Assembly (NCBI GenBank): GCA_025201765.1
Contig: MU623428.1
Location: forward strand, 91,363-155,362
Reading direction: 5' to 3'
DNA from: Daldinia sp. FL1419
Lineage: Eukaryota > Ascomycota > Sordariomycetes > Xylariales > Hypoxylaceae
Length of the DNA stretch: 64,000 nt
The position numbers and the translations under genes are program-made. Positions within the stretch are counted from its first letter, which is position 1; every line of letters starts with the position of its first letter. The notes under the pieces are model-generated. The model searched no databases and was not told where the DNA came from. It worked only from the letters and a program-made list of their open reading frames with translations. This document shows positions 12,501 through 25,595 of this stretch, piece by piece.

Positions 12501-15065
12501 ACACGGCTCGGGCAAGGATATATTTGCCATTTTGGGAATATATGATCATGCCGGAAGATACCCTTTATATATAAGATCGAATATTATTGGTCTCGATCAA
12601 AATATGTTAATTTATCGTTATGCGATCTATCGCCTTTCACTCGGATCTGGATATACTAGTAGGCCAAGGTTTCCGCCACGGGGTTACCACAAGGGCCACA
12701 AGATCGGTATTCGTTTCTCGTTCGCCAACGCCCGAAGCAGGACGTTTACGTATGCCTCGGTGTGCTGTTGTAACGTTAAATTCTGCTATGTACTTGCGTC
12801 TCATGAGTTATTAACCCCCGTACACCTTTGTATAACCAAGCTATTCACTTACTCTTCCCTACCATTTCCAATCCCATCACAATGTTATTTTTGGCATCTC
12901 CCTATAAGGAGGCTTTTAAGACCCAAGTTAGGTATTTTAGAACTGCCGAGGACAGCGCTCCTATATTCTAGAGCATAGAAGCATCGCCGCGCTACGTGCA
13001 ACTTCGAGCGACGCTTCTCCGGTCAATCCTTCGACCTAAACATGCGCAAAGATAAGGTACGTACGCTCCACAATGCGGCCTGTTGCCGAATCTAGAAGCG
13101 AATAAGGTGGATGCCGTCTTACCGTATAGAATCGCTAGGTGCTCGTACACCTCGAGTGCGCCCGGCATTGCTATCACCTCGCACACCGGGCTGGATGTAT
13201 TAGTGATCATGTCATAAAGCCTCGTAATAACTCAAGCTGCCGCGACGGGCTCTGATATTGATTACACCTAGGATATGCCTTCTTACCTCTCCTACCAAAC
13301 AGCAGCTGTGTGATTCTAGGCTTAGTCTAATTTATGATGCTCGTTATTCGATGGCATCCAGGATATAATCTTAGTATGAGGCATATGTCCTTATTCTAGC
13401 ACGGATATTTATGAGATATCTTATGAGAGAATTGGCCTGCGCCAACCAGCTGGTAAGCAACCCAGACGCGACATTGAGTGAAATATCATGTAACCGATAT
13501 GAGCGATCCGCAACACAGACGTGCATACACGGACCTATCCCTCGGGCCTCGTTTGCGTTCCTGGATGCCAGGAGGGTCGCACGCAACACACGCTCATGCG
13601 GCTGAAGAGCTTGTGATAAGCCGGGGTTTGAATGCATTAGGGGTCGATCATTGGTAAGTCTACCCGGGATTTCCCAGATGTCAAGCCTGAATCGGGCGGA
13701 GTCGGCTGTCAAATCTATGGTACTTCCCCTCCATTACGTCCCTAGTGATATGACGGTGGAAGTGCGATGTAAGTGGGAGAGCGTGGGAGGCCCCCCAAGA
13801 ATAGGCTGTGGACAGGAGTCCTGGCGTATGAATACCTAATTAAGTAGTCTTCAAACTACCGGGGGTTAGGTTGCGTTCCGCGCTTGATCTCCAATGCAGA
13901 TATATCTCGCCATGTGTACGATGCGTGATGCTTTGTTAGCTCCCAGAAGGAATTGTGTATACCTACCTAGGTTACTACCTATGTAGGTACCTATTAAGAA
14001 ACCAATACTAGCCAAGGCGCTTGGCGAATATTCGACGCTTCACCTAGAAAACACAGTCAACCGACCTAAGCGGGCACCGGCAGTCGAGAGGGCTAAGAAC
14101 AATAAAGGGTTCGCAAGGACTTGCCCGATCAAGATGCGTTCCGCTCTGACGTAGACGCTTATAGCTGCACAGAATGATAAGCTATCGGAGGGCGTCACAC
14201 ATGTGAAAACAGGGCGAGATTTGTAACGAGGAGAAACGGGGAGAAAGGACTTTTGACCCCGCTCCGAACCTGTCGCCGCCTATGACAAGCCCTGTAATCA
14301 TCCTGTCCTGCCTGTAAGTTGCCCCGTATTCATCCAAGTATAAGTTTCGGTACGAATAACCAAGGCGACATGGATGATGTTATGTATGTACATACGAGGC
14401 CGAATAAAGAAACCAGCATCTTATCACTTTTTATCGGTTTTTTACCCCCTAACACCTCCCCGCGGCGTAGTATCTTCTTAATACCCCTAGGTATAACAAG
14501 ACTATGCCCTGAGATAACCCTGAGCTGCCCCGCCTTAACCCGCACCGTTTGTGCCGTTGCTGCACCGAACCGGACCGGGTGGTAGTCTTCTGATCTAAGA
14601 CATGCTTGCTCGCTTTGGTACCGAGGCCGACGAAGATCACGTACTCGTAGTCTCGCACATACTTGCATACCTAATACCTTTTCTAATACCCTTCCCTTGG
14701 ATTTCCCAGAACTAGCTGTATCTAGGATATCCCCCGTTACCCAATCACCTCCCCTACATGAAGCCAGCTAGACCATCTAGTGTATCTACCCGAGTTAGGT
14801 GTAAATGTAACTATATAAATCGGACAAGGTTCCGAGCTATTGTCCCCGGGGTTTACCTTTAATAGTATAACTACCTAGGTCAGTCGACTTAATAATATAC
14901 TTTACCCCTTCTCTTAAGCATATGAGTTGGAACATAGCTACTACTGATCGTAACGAGTCTTTGTTTCCGTCTAAGCCCGGACCCGATATATAAGATACTA
15001 GCCCCCCCCTCAACCCCAAAGATAAAAGAAATAATCAATCGGAAAGTAAATTGATTACTGGGAAG
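12501..15065. other. Gene-free spacer with ACCTACCTAGGT clusters
   Basis: About 2.6 kb. Several open frames of 60-148 codons occur on both strands, none with domain or splice support. TAGGTAGG-type palindromic motifs occur at about 13960-13995 and 14870-14880. The last 900 bases are the promoter of the amine oxidase. Confidence 0.5.
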
Positions 15066-17443
15066 ATGGCTGTCGATCAAGAATCTAAGGTTCTTCATCC
15101 TTTACGACCCCTCTCCCCTGACGAGCTCTCGAAAGCTCGAGACATTGCCATCAAAACACACGTTGAGGATGGGAACACTTTTTTCTTTCGTTCTGCCATT
15201 GTCCAAGAACCCAAGAAGACAGACTTGACCGAATACCTCACAGCGGAGCATGAGGGTCGAATACCTGAAAGTACCCCGCCGAGACAAGTCAAGCTATTAT
15301 ATGATGTCATCAATAATGGGAAGGCCCAACTCACGGAGACGGTTGTTGATGTCGACGCCGGAATTATTTCAAGCAATAAGGCGTTCGAATCGCGCTATCA
15401 GACCAACTACACGGCTCAGGAATTCGGCATATTTCAAGATGCCTGCGTGTCTTCGGACATGTTCAAGTCAGCCATAGAAGAATTCATCTTGCCAGAAAAT
15501 TTCGTCATCACGATAGATCCGTGGCCATATGGCGGGCCGGATCCAGACGAGGAGGTTCCTCGCTATATGCAGGGTCTCGTGTACGCCCGTGATACCTCCA
15601 AGAACAACATTGATTCCAACCACTACTCATATCCCCTTCCTATAATTCCAGTCATGGATGTAGCCACCAAGAAGTTGATAAGAGTGGACCGCCTAGCTAC
15701 TGGAGGAATCGGCGACAGTTTATATCCACCTCCTCCGGGAGGCGAACCAAAGAAATTGTTTGACAACTGCCGCGCTGCCGAATATTTCCCAGAATTACTA
15801 GATCAGCCGCTCCGCACCGACCTCAAGCCCATCAATGTCACACAACCGGAGGGCGCGTCTTTCAAAGTTCACGCCGATAATCTTGTCGAGTGGCAAAAAT
15901 GGCGCTTCCGTGTTGGTTTTACGGCCCGTGAGGGCGCCGTGCTTCACGATGTATGCTACGACAACCGACCCATAGTATATCGGTTATCCTTTTCCGAGAT
16001 GACTGTTCCATATGGTGATCCACGCCCGCCTTTTCACCGCAAGCAAGCCTTCGACTTCGGGGACGGTGGTATTGGACACGCAGCCAACAATCTAAAACTG
16101 GGATGTGACTGCCTGGGTGCAATACATTACTTTGACTGTGTGATACCTACCTCGGAGGGCAAACCCGATCTAGCGAAAAACGTAATTTGTCTACATGAAC
16201 AAGATAATGGCATCGGCTGGAAACACACAAACTTCCGAACGAACCGCGCAGCGGTGACGCGCCTACGCGAGTTAGTCGTGCAATTCGTCGCCACGTTGGC
16301 GAACTACGAATATGTGTTTGCATATAAGCTGGATACGGCAGGTGGCATCTCGATTGAGACGCGGGCGACAGGCATTGTCAGCGTTGTACCTATCGATGAG
16401 GGAAAGGTGTCAGCATACGGAAACGTCGTGAATCCAGGCGTAATGGCACAAAACCACCAGCACATTTTTGCGGTGCGCATCGACCCAGCTATCGACTCGT
16501 ATGCCACCGGCGACACTGCTGTAGTTCTCGAAGAGAGCCACCCTGTACCTATGAACCCAGAGACAAACCCACACGGCAACTTATATGAGATTCGACGAAA
16601 ACGTGTCGAGCGCGCCGGATTCGCAGATGCAGAGCCTAGACTAAACCGTGTCGTACGCTTAGAGCACGCAACTAAAAAGAACAGCATCAGTGGCAAGAAC
16701 GTTGGCTACAAGTTTGTGCCTAGTGCTACACAGCTTATGCTTGCAGACGACAAAAGTGTCCAAGCCGCAAGAGCGCCGTTCGCGAAACATCACCTCTGGT
16801 TTACTGGGTATAGAGACGGTGAACTTTGGGCCGCGGGCGAGTTTACCAATCAGGCGCCGCGAGAGGAAGGTGGTGTGAAGACGATGGTGGAGAGAGGGGA
16901 TTGGTTCGTTGACGAGGTTAAGGATGGTAATACCAACGGGACGACGAATGGCGAGGCTCACGACGCCGATACAGCTGATGGGAAGAAAGGAGAAAAGAGT
17001 AGTCCTGTAGTTTGGAGCGTCTTCGGTCTCACGCACAATCCCCGAGTCGAGGATTGGCCCGTGATGTAAGCACGAGCCCCTTTCACCTTTTTGAAAACAT
17101 TGCTAATGTGCTAATTGCCATAACTAGGCCCGTTGAGATACATCAATTCCATCTTCGCCCGGCCGACTTCTTTACAAGGAACCCAGCGCTTGACGTGCCA
17201 GGTAATAGGAACGAGAGCAGCGTACTAGTTCCTTGTTGCGAGAAAATCGACGGAGCGGCACAAAACGGGACTCATCAGTCGAGTACCTGCTGCGGCGACG
17301 AGACTTCTCAACAGGATCCAGTATCGCATCTTCAAGGTACGGGTCCGGATATCGATCCCAAGGAGATTCCAATTGGAGCATCGAAGGAGAAAAAGAGGCT
17401 GTCGACGACATTGTCAAACCTGCTTAATTGGAAGAAGGACTAA
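15066..17443 (+). CDS. Copper amine oxidase (TPQ cofactor)
   Basis: Oxidises primary amines to aldehydes with release of ammonia and H2O2. Two exons (15066-17065 and 17128-17443) give 771 residues. Key residues are all present: the cofactor tyrosine Tyr414 in LANYEY, the probable catalytic base Asp330 in FDFGDGGIG, copper ligands His464 and His466 in NHQHIF, and the third copper ligand His657 in GLTHNPR. The intron interrupts the conserved PVMPVE segment near the end and joins in frame to IHQFHLRPADFFTRNPALDVP. After that conserved end comes a roughly 80-residue polar tail with two CC pairs (PCCEK and TCCGD). There is no signal peptide, so the enzyme is probably cytosolic or peroxisomal; no C-terminal SKL-type signal is seen. 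Confidence 0.95.
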
Positions 17444-19326
17444 ACGAATTGACCGCTTTTACCGATCGACTTTCCCAACGCGATGGACTTTTACGAAATT
17501 CTGGGCAATAGCTCCCCTACGACTTTTAATGAGTTGAGTTTATTCGGCGTTTCACCGCAAAGCTTATTGATCGATTCGAATATGTACCTACCTATCGCTT
17601 ACAACCCACCTACCTTACACCAATGTTAGTGTACCTCAATTAGTTATAACGAGGTACATACATGTACCTATTCTAAGTGGTACATGTACTTTTGGGAATG
17701 GGTTACACATTATCACAAGCAAATTGCAAGCATTGCACATCCTCTTTACAACCTTACGACATACAACCACTTTTTACTACACCAGGAGCAGGGGAGAGGG
17801 ATACGCAAACAACAAATCGTCATTTAGACTTGATACACTGAGGGGATATCAAGACTTTCACTTTCATTACGGTACTGGATCTAGAATGGCTATACACGAA
17901 TCGGCTATGGAGAACGAGTTTGAGTGGATATTATTGCAATGCGAAGTAAAATATGTATATCTTCGGTAGTATATATTGGTACTTATTGTTTCATCCATAA
18001 ATTCATTCAAGAATATTCTTTAATCCTTTAATCCGAGATAAAGTCCAAGGTTGTTACGTATTTGAATGGGTGCATTGCTGCATGCATCATACGTTTTCTC
18101 ACCAAACAAACTGGAGGGGAGTTCTTACCTACCTACCTAACCTAAGTAGGTAGGTAGATATAATTACTTGAAATATAATCAAGACTTCTAACCAAATCGA
18201 TCTTTACTTTACTCACTTGGGCACGCATGTATCTATATATAATATAAGCACAGTAATAAAGAGATAAGCTTACTATGTTGATTTACCTCTCTGCCTGATA
18301 TGTAGACGCCATGTTTACGGATCCGTATAACTAGATGCTCGTTTCTCATAGGTTACCAATTAATCAAAATATGGGACATTGTGTTTCTCCAAAGACGCGT
18401 GCTAAATAGTCTAAGCCTTGCATTGGATACGGAAAAGCGAATAGGAGAAGGCAATTCAACTTGAAAGTCGCGCAATAGAAGGAACTTGTCTGTTGTGCAA
18501 CTAGTGGAAGATATCTTAACTAGCCCTCTACGGATCGCCTCTGGCGTGGGACTAACGCTAGGACTCTAGCACTTTTCACCCCGCACTAGGTACCTAGTGC
18601 ACTTGTATTAGCCCCTGGCTAAATCGACTTAGGTCGCTACTAATCTATTGTATTGTACCTATGTATTGGGTAGGAGGCATGTAAGTACCGACATATGGCT
18701 AGTTAGGTCATTATGCAAAGAACATATCTAAGATATAAAGGCTTATAATTATGACAATCTTAGATATCTGATTAACACGTCTTAGTCGACATGCGTATGA
18801 CTACCTAATGTAATATTTTATTCCGTGATCCTGGAGGTAGCACTAGTCTACATAGTAGGCATGTGGGGTAGCTTTCAGTGATACGATAACAACAAAGGCA
18901 TTTAACAAAGAAACAGCGGATGGGCTAGCGCATGGGTCAGTTACCAACCACTTCTAGAGCAAGCTCCTTGTTTATCGATAGCATCCGCCTAGAAAAACCA
19001 AGGGGAAAATGGAATGACGAACAGACCTTTTACATCATTGGATCGTATCTCCGAACTCCCCAATCGCCTCAGCTTCTCGGCCCTTTTCTACCTACATTTA
19101 ACATTTCTACTTCTACATCTTCCCAGGATAGTACGTACGGTGGTGTTTTTAATCTACGCCAACCGACTATACGCGTATCAAGTAGATTTCTTGATTATCA
19201 GTATAAATTACTTGGTATTCTGTTGAGTACGTTTATAACATGAATAACTTCCTGGGACGTTTGCCTTGAAGCTGTCAGCTCGGATATAACATCGACGGAG
19301 AAAAAAAAAAAAAAGAAAATCCCAAA
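17444..19326. other. Gene-free spacer
   Basis: About 1.9 kb, AT-rich, with TAGGTAGG clusters at about 18127-18158. Small open frames lack support. An A-rich run (about 19301-19319) lies directly before the ATG of the MFS gene and is probably 5' leader. Confidence 0.55.
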
Positions 19327-21189
19327 ATGGTGCGCGCCGCCACCGTCGCGGCTAGCTCACCGGCCGCCCGTCCCGGTAGAGCGCAAGCAAGATCAGGTTC
19401 CATGGGAAGTTTTCGAGCTGGTTCACCTTTACCCTCCATTCCAGCAAACAGGGCATTGCCTTCACGGCTTCGTCGTCTATCTTCCCAGCACCATTACCAG
19501 ACATTTCCAACACCACCACCTAGGACGGCTGGTCGGAGACCGGATACTGGTTCTAGTTCATCCGATTCTCAAGGCCACGACAACCATGGCGCGACAACTC
19601 CCCTACCTGTCAAACAATTGGCTCTCTTGGCCCTCTTATCGTTATCGGAGCAAACAGCGCTCAACTCCATATCACCCTATCTACCCGAGATGATCGAGTC
19701 ATTTCCCGGCATTGGTCATGATCAGGTCGGTTTATACGTCGGATTACTGGCTTCTGCATTCGCCTTGGCTCAGCTAGCAACTAATCTCTTATGGGGGTAT
19801 CTGTCGGACATTATAGGTCGGAAACCTGTCATGCTACTCGGCACTTTGCTCCTATGCTTCTGTTTTGCAGCTTTTGGATTCTGTACTAGATACCTCCACA
19901 TTGTTCTAGTTCATGTAGCTATGGGTTTGTTCAACGGCAACGCGGCCGTAGTACCCACCTGCCTCGGAGAACTGACAGACCGAAGTAACCAGAGCAAGGC
20001 GTTTACCTGGCTACCTGTTGTCTATAGCTTGGGCAGTATTACTGGGCCGGCACTTGGTGGACTACTGGTTGGCAAGTTTGCAAGGGACACCTATCCATTC
20101 CTGGCTCCGAATATATTGGGTTCTTCGCTTCTCGCGTTAAGCGTAGTCGTCCTGGGTATTTGGTTCGAAGAAACTCTAGAAGAGCAGGGCGATATTCCGG
20201 ACTGGATGGAACGACTTCCGTGGATCTCTAGTTCTACCAAGCAGGCTCATAATGGCACTAAACATTCATTGGCCTCTCCCGAAGGCAGAGATACCGAGAA
20301 CGAGCGGAGCGGAGCAAACGAAGAGGATACGGGGGAGGAGAGTACCTTACTAGGACCCCGCGAGGACGAGAGCAGCGACGAAGATCCGAAATCACCCCAT
20401 GATGCGACGACGTGGCGGCAGCTCTTGAACCGGACGACAATAATCCTCCTCGCTACGCACTTAGTCTTCCAGCTATCAAATAGTTCCTTCAATAGTTTGT
20501 ATCCTATATTCGCATCTGGAAAAACGCCCACGGGTAGAGATCTGCACGCGGATGTCATTGGCGTATCTCTCTCCGTCGCTGGAGTATTTACCATATTGTT
20601 CCAATTATTCCTTTTCGGGCCATTGAAGTCGCGTTTAGGAAATGTTAGATCCTATCGAGGTTCGTTGCTCGGCTTCGCTATTACGATGGCATTAATGCCA
20701 TTCGTCGGCTACGTAGATTCTAACCCACCGTTTGGAGTGGGCGACAGCAAAATATGGCTGTACTTGGAGATCGGAGTGGTGCTGATAATTAAGAATATCT
20801 GCGCTGTTGGTGGCCTGTCAAGTGTTATGTTACTAGTAGGTGACTCTTCATCTAAGATGATTAACCGTGTGTCATAGCTAATGTATGTTCAGATAACAAA
20901 TTCAGCGCCAACCCACGCGAGCTTAGGTACGCTCAATGGCATCGCGCAGACTCTCTCAGCTGCTGGCAGAAGTGTAGGCCCGTTCCTCTCCGGTGGACTC
21001 TATACTGTCTCTACTCACGTTCAACCGAAAGGTGAGGCTCTCGCTTGGGGATTATTCGCAGGAGTAGCTCTTGCTGGGTGGTTGGGAAGTTATGCCATCC
21101 ATGGCGAGGGTCTTGAGAGCACAGACGATGGATACGAAGAAGAGGCCGAGGTCGGCGATCACGAACACGAAAGTAATAGCCACGCATAA
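19327..21189 (+). CDS. MFS transporter (ZIFL/drug:H+ antiporter-like)
   Basis: Major facilitator superfamily exporter of 601 residues, in two exons (19327-20835 and 20893-21189) with a 57-base intron that keeps phase. A Ser/Pro/Arg-rich cytosolic N-terminus of about 90 residues precedes the first helix. The MFS motif A is seen as LWGYLSDIIGRKPVM after helix 2, and the motif C-like proline/glycine region as SLGSITGPALGG. A long acidic central loop (about residues 300-360, with ESTLLGPREDESSDEDP) separates the two six-helix halves. The C-terminal half is normal and ends in an acidic, His-containing tail (DHEHESNSHA). Substrate cannot be told; resemblance is to fungal relatives of plant zinc-induced facilitator-like carriers. 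Confidence 0.87.
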
Positions 21190-24100
21190 TACTATTCTGG
21201 TATATACGATAGGAGCATCGATGACGTCTGCTTACGTGGGCCTTTGCTGAAGCCATCGGACCGGGAAGCTGCTATAAAGACGTAACGACTATTTTAATAG
21301 TTTTCGTTCTTACTTATGTCTCGCAACGTCTCCGCAACATTATGAGGGGCTGCTACGCCGCCGTGCGGCGATATCAATAATGGCAGTCAATTTAATCAAT
21401 TTCTAACAACGGTGCAACGAGTTTGTGGTTTGAAAGCCGTTAGGTTTGCTCACTACGAGATGGGGTTTATATGATGCGGAAGAAAATATTCCCATTAGTG
21501 GTGGCGGCTGTTAGTGTCTAGGTTGCATTAGCTTCGTCTAGTCTAGTAATACGACTGGGAGGATCACGTCGCGTGTCTGATCTTAGGGTCACCGAGACGA
21601 GCCCAGTTAACGATAACTCAAAGGCTCGGCGATAATGATAACGATGGATAGATTTGCGTCCCAAAGGAAGGAATAAGAAATTGCCCTTTTGCAGGGCCAA
21701 ATTTAGAACTTATTGGTTACATATCAGTCGGTTATTATACCCCTTTCAATACACTAGGTTAGATGCCAATTTTTATTAGGGCATCTCAAGCGAGGCGACG
21801 TCTTATCGGGCGATATAAGATGAAGTGTCGTGAGCCTCAGGAGACGTAGAATGGGGGTTAGGTCTACCAGTTAAGGCCTACGTTGTCGACATGATGTTAT
21901 TACCCGGACATCACTAGATCCAAGTTGATTTTTAAGACCTCCTAATTATCATATGCCGTCAAGGATCATACGGTGAGCGGCCTAGGAATACAAATATTCG
22001 AACCAAGAAATCCTCGTGACTGGTTAGTTCAACTCGGCCGGGAAAGACGGCTAATATTTTCTTGAGTTATATATGCAGGAGGCTCTTTTAACTACAAGGG
22101 TTGCTAGTATGGATGCAAGCAGCGGTTCCTCCCCCGATGTTATCTACGTACATACGCATAGACTTAGGCACTTAAGCACTCAAGCACTGCATAGTATACT
22201 GTATGAGCTTGAGCGTGATACGGACCCCGTCGGGTCTAGTACTATAAAGCCGACGAGATAAATGGATATGTATTCTGGGTCATGCGATATTCAGATTTCC
22301 GATAATTAGCCATTCCACGGGCCGATTGCTTGAGATGGCTTCATCAACGATGATGGGTTCCCAAAAATGTAAACCAAAAAGCTTTAAGCATTGCATGCAT
22401 GTGACGATGTGACACTGTGATGACGAGAAGACAACCCCGGAATCTGCTTCTCCCGCGATTCTAATTATTTATAGGTCGGTACCTATTTAGGGTACGTACT
22501 TGATGCTTCTAGAAGTACCCCCACTTCGGTGATTACAAGGGTGTCCTTGTCCTAGAATAGTAAAATGGCGTCTACTTGACCAATAGAAATATAGTTCATG
22601 TCTTTGGTACGCAGCGCCCTAGCCTTGTTTTCTGAGTGACCAGCTCAGCTCGATCGAAATCTGGAATCTAATTGGCATATTTCACAACCCCGCCAAAAAG
22701 GATACATTTTTTACCTTCTGATCCAGGACTTCGGTTTGACGTGCCAAGTATTCTAATTCTAAACCTAGTTCTTTCTTTCAAAGAGTATTAGCCGTTGTCT
22801 AAGACCAGATCCAATTATAAATCCCGCCGTAGCATTTCCCCATGTGCTAAAAAGATTACCCTTTCCCAAATTCATCAACTCATCGTCATCAGTCCGTACC
22901 GGACAAACTCCCCGAGGCGTTGACGAATCTGTCTAATCCTGCGTCAGCAGCCTCACGGCTCACGAACTATGGACTAAACGATATAATAGAATAAATCCTA
23001 ACCGTGTGCGGCGGGATGCTCCGCTCTTGAGGCCACCGACCATGACCTTCCTTACATGGGCTTACATTCGTTCAAGATCGTAGCCCACCTTCTAGACGTT
23101 CTGAGCTCCAGGGTGACCGGGGGGGTTAAGATCATCATAGGACGCACAAGCACAGACCGACACCCAAAAGCTTTCTACTCTTGTTCTATGACAAATCTTT
23201 CCAATTATATCTCAGAACTTGCAGGTTAATAACACTATTGGTCGACCTTATTTCAGCCTCCTCGCTCACCATTGCTGCACAATGCAGCGCATGGACTTCC
23301 CATGGGGATAGGAAGCAAGACGTCCGGATATGCATGCTAAAGGCTCCATGATCCGGTAGCAGTCTATCCACCTATCAAAGTTACCAAGATACGACTCGAC
23401 TAGGGTATCCTACTAGGAGAGGATATTCGCGGTGTTAACCATCGTCATCAATCTTGTACTTGATCCAGCTAGGCCAGGATATTTCCATATTGCTCCTAAC
23501 ATTAGCTAACCATTTGGTACCTATCCTGCCGTCTCAATATGACTTCGAGGGCTAAATGGAATAATCATCTAGCCAGGGTGTCTTTCGAGTAAATCAGCCT
23601 CCAAAGTACCAATGGAGTTGCAATGATTCCCATTCAAGCTTAGGCTCATAGCCTTAGAACGCTAAATGCTTACAGACAGGGAGCGGTTGCTTCGCTACCA
23701 CGGGACGGCCGATCTTTGGGTTCGCACGGTTTTCTAACCTTGTCAAGGGTCTTGATCAAGGGTCTTGATCAAGGGTAAGGTCAACAACGGAATACACCCC
23801 TCAAATCCCATTGGAAGTTAATAGTAGGTGTTCTTTTTAGGAATAATAGGACTAACTATCCCGAATGGCACGATAACTTCCTTTTCTGGTCGATTCTACT
23901 TTCTCTTCGGGTCTCAAGAAAGACAATAGCTTGCTTTTTCTACGGGTCTCATAGATCTACGGCTATCCAATAAGGATGCGGCTTTAACATCTTCACCGAC
24001 AGGGACTCCTTGCGTACCCAGTTCCTCAATTTCTATCTTCCATTTCTATTCCTTACTAGGTAATAGCTAGTTGAACAATGGAATAGCAATGTGAACCCCC

Positions 24101-24862
24101 AGCATGACGGGTATCGACGTCGTCAGCATCAGCCCGCAAAGTGTGGGTGAGGTGAGGCCGGCGAATGTCTTCGTTGGCTTTAACTCCCAAATCTGACTGG
24201 GCACTTACTTTAATCTACCCTAGTCCGAACCGTTGCTATTGGTGAGCCTTGTCATGCGGCATAGCTTTCGACGAGTTGTTATGCTTTGATAGCTTCATGT
24301 TCAGTCGCTAATTGCGAGCAGGGTGTTTCTCTAGAACTTCCCATGGTCCTCACTAATTCGAACATCGGTGCAATCTTACGACCTCATCATTATACCGGTC
24401 ACTTGTTTTCTCAATATAGTTTCCCAATATCATACTGTGAAAATATGGTGTATCTATGATTAGATTATTCCAGATTATCATCTGGGCTCAACATCGTTTC
24501 CTTACATGGAATTACCCGAGAGGGTGACTTTAGAAGCTTCAATTGGTTAACTGTTTAATCGCCAAGCTTTACTTATTGTGAACTACCTACTGACAACAGT
24601 TCTTGAGCTATTCGACCCGTAGATATAAACATCCACGGCTTCCCCTTAGTTCGCAAGAAACACTCATCACCCAGGGTACACTCTCTCAAGAACTCTAGAA
24701 AACACCTAGCAACAAAGCCAAACGATTTCCCGCAAATTTAGACAGGACAAGCAAACTACTCGAGACATTCAACCGAAGGCAAAGAGAAAAGGCTTCATCA
24801 GCGACCAATCTGATCATCGACGATACTTAGAAGACGTTAGAATTCTCCTAGAGATATTCAAA
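21190..24862. other. 3.7-kb gene-free region
   Basis: No open frame above about 62 codons and no recognisable relic could be supported. It contains a short tandem repeat of a 14-base unit built on TCTTGATCAAGGG at about 23746-23776. The stretch may contain decayed genes beyond recognition by eye. Confidence 0.5.
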
Positions 24863-25595
24863 ATGTCTTCATCACGATCAAGCGGACATGGCCAGAGAGG
24901 CTCTCGTGGCAGCAAGGGAAGACAAGTGCGTGATGGCTTCTGTTTCGTAAATTCTGCCTACCGCTCGATACCAACCATCACCAACACTCTTATCAGGACA
25001 TGTCAAGCTTACAGCTCCTGGTCTGTCCCCATTACTAACATTGAGTTTGGTAGTCATCCCACCAGCAACTTATCGAGTCACTGCGCACCCATCGCGTCAA
25101 TACGCTCACTGAACTTTGCCGAATTGAACGAGTTGCAGCTAGCTGCGACAACGAGGAAGACGCACAGGCTTTCCAGGCGCCTATGACCTCCGCGTGGGAC
25201 TACTACGTAAACAGCAATCAGTTTTTGACCGAACTGCGAGGCTTGACGCGCAACTATCCGATCTCGGGAGAGCTTGTCGACCAGGCGCATCATCTCGTCC
25301 GAAACGACCCGAACTCAAACCGTAGCTGGAACCTGGCTTGGCTATGCCTAGTGAAGATTCGCGACGAGTAAGTTTACCCTCTGGAGCCATCCCAAGGACT
25401 TGCTTCTTACCAGATCCGAATAGGGGCCTGATCCCGGCCTATGCGCAAGCCGACTCCTGGCGCCGAGAGATGTGGGGAGGCCGCGATCCCACGCAGGAAG
25501 AAGCAGACCAGCTCGCGCAGTGCTTCGAGTACGAGTGGACGCAGGCGGTCGAGAATATGCTGCGGCACTGGCCTGCTGCACCGACATGGTACTAA
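24863..25595 (+). CDS. Small protein of unknown function
   Basis: Three exons are proposed: 24863-24925, 25054-25367 and 25424-25595, giving 182 residues. The first exon codes a Ser/Gly/Arg-rich start (MSSSRSSGHGQRGSRGSKGR). The middle is helical and polar (LIESLRTHRVNTLTELCRIER), followed by WDYYVNSNQFLTEL and a Trp-rich C-terminal part with NRSWNLAWLCLVKIRDEGLIPAY. A CTAAC branch-like motif precedes the first acceptor, and both junctions keep frame, which supports a real gene. No domain is recognised. Confidence 0.6.

Noticed and set aside
12532..12978. 148-codon plus-strand open frame after the symporter
   Set aside because: Sequence looks random, no family resemblance, and it lies in the 3' region of the transporter gene.
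14100..15065. Cluster of GATA-factor (HGATAR) sites upstream of the amine oxidase (for example near 14175, 14421, 14512, 15020)
   Set aside because: With both strands counted, about two to three such sites are expected by chance in 900 bases, so four is not evidence.
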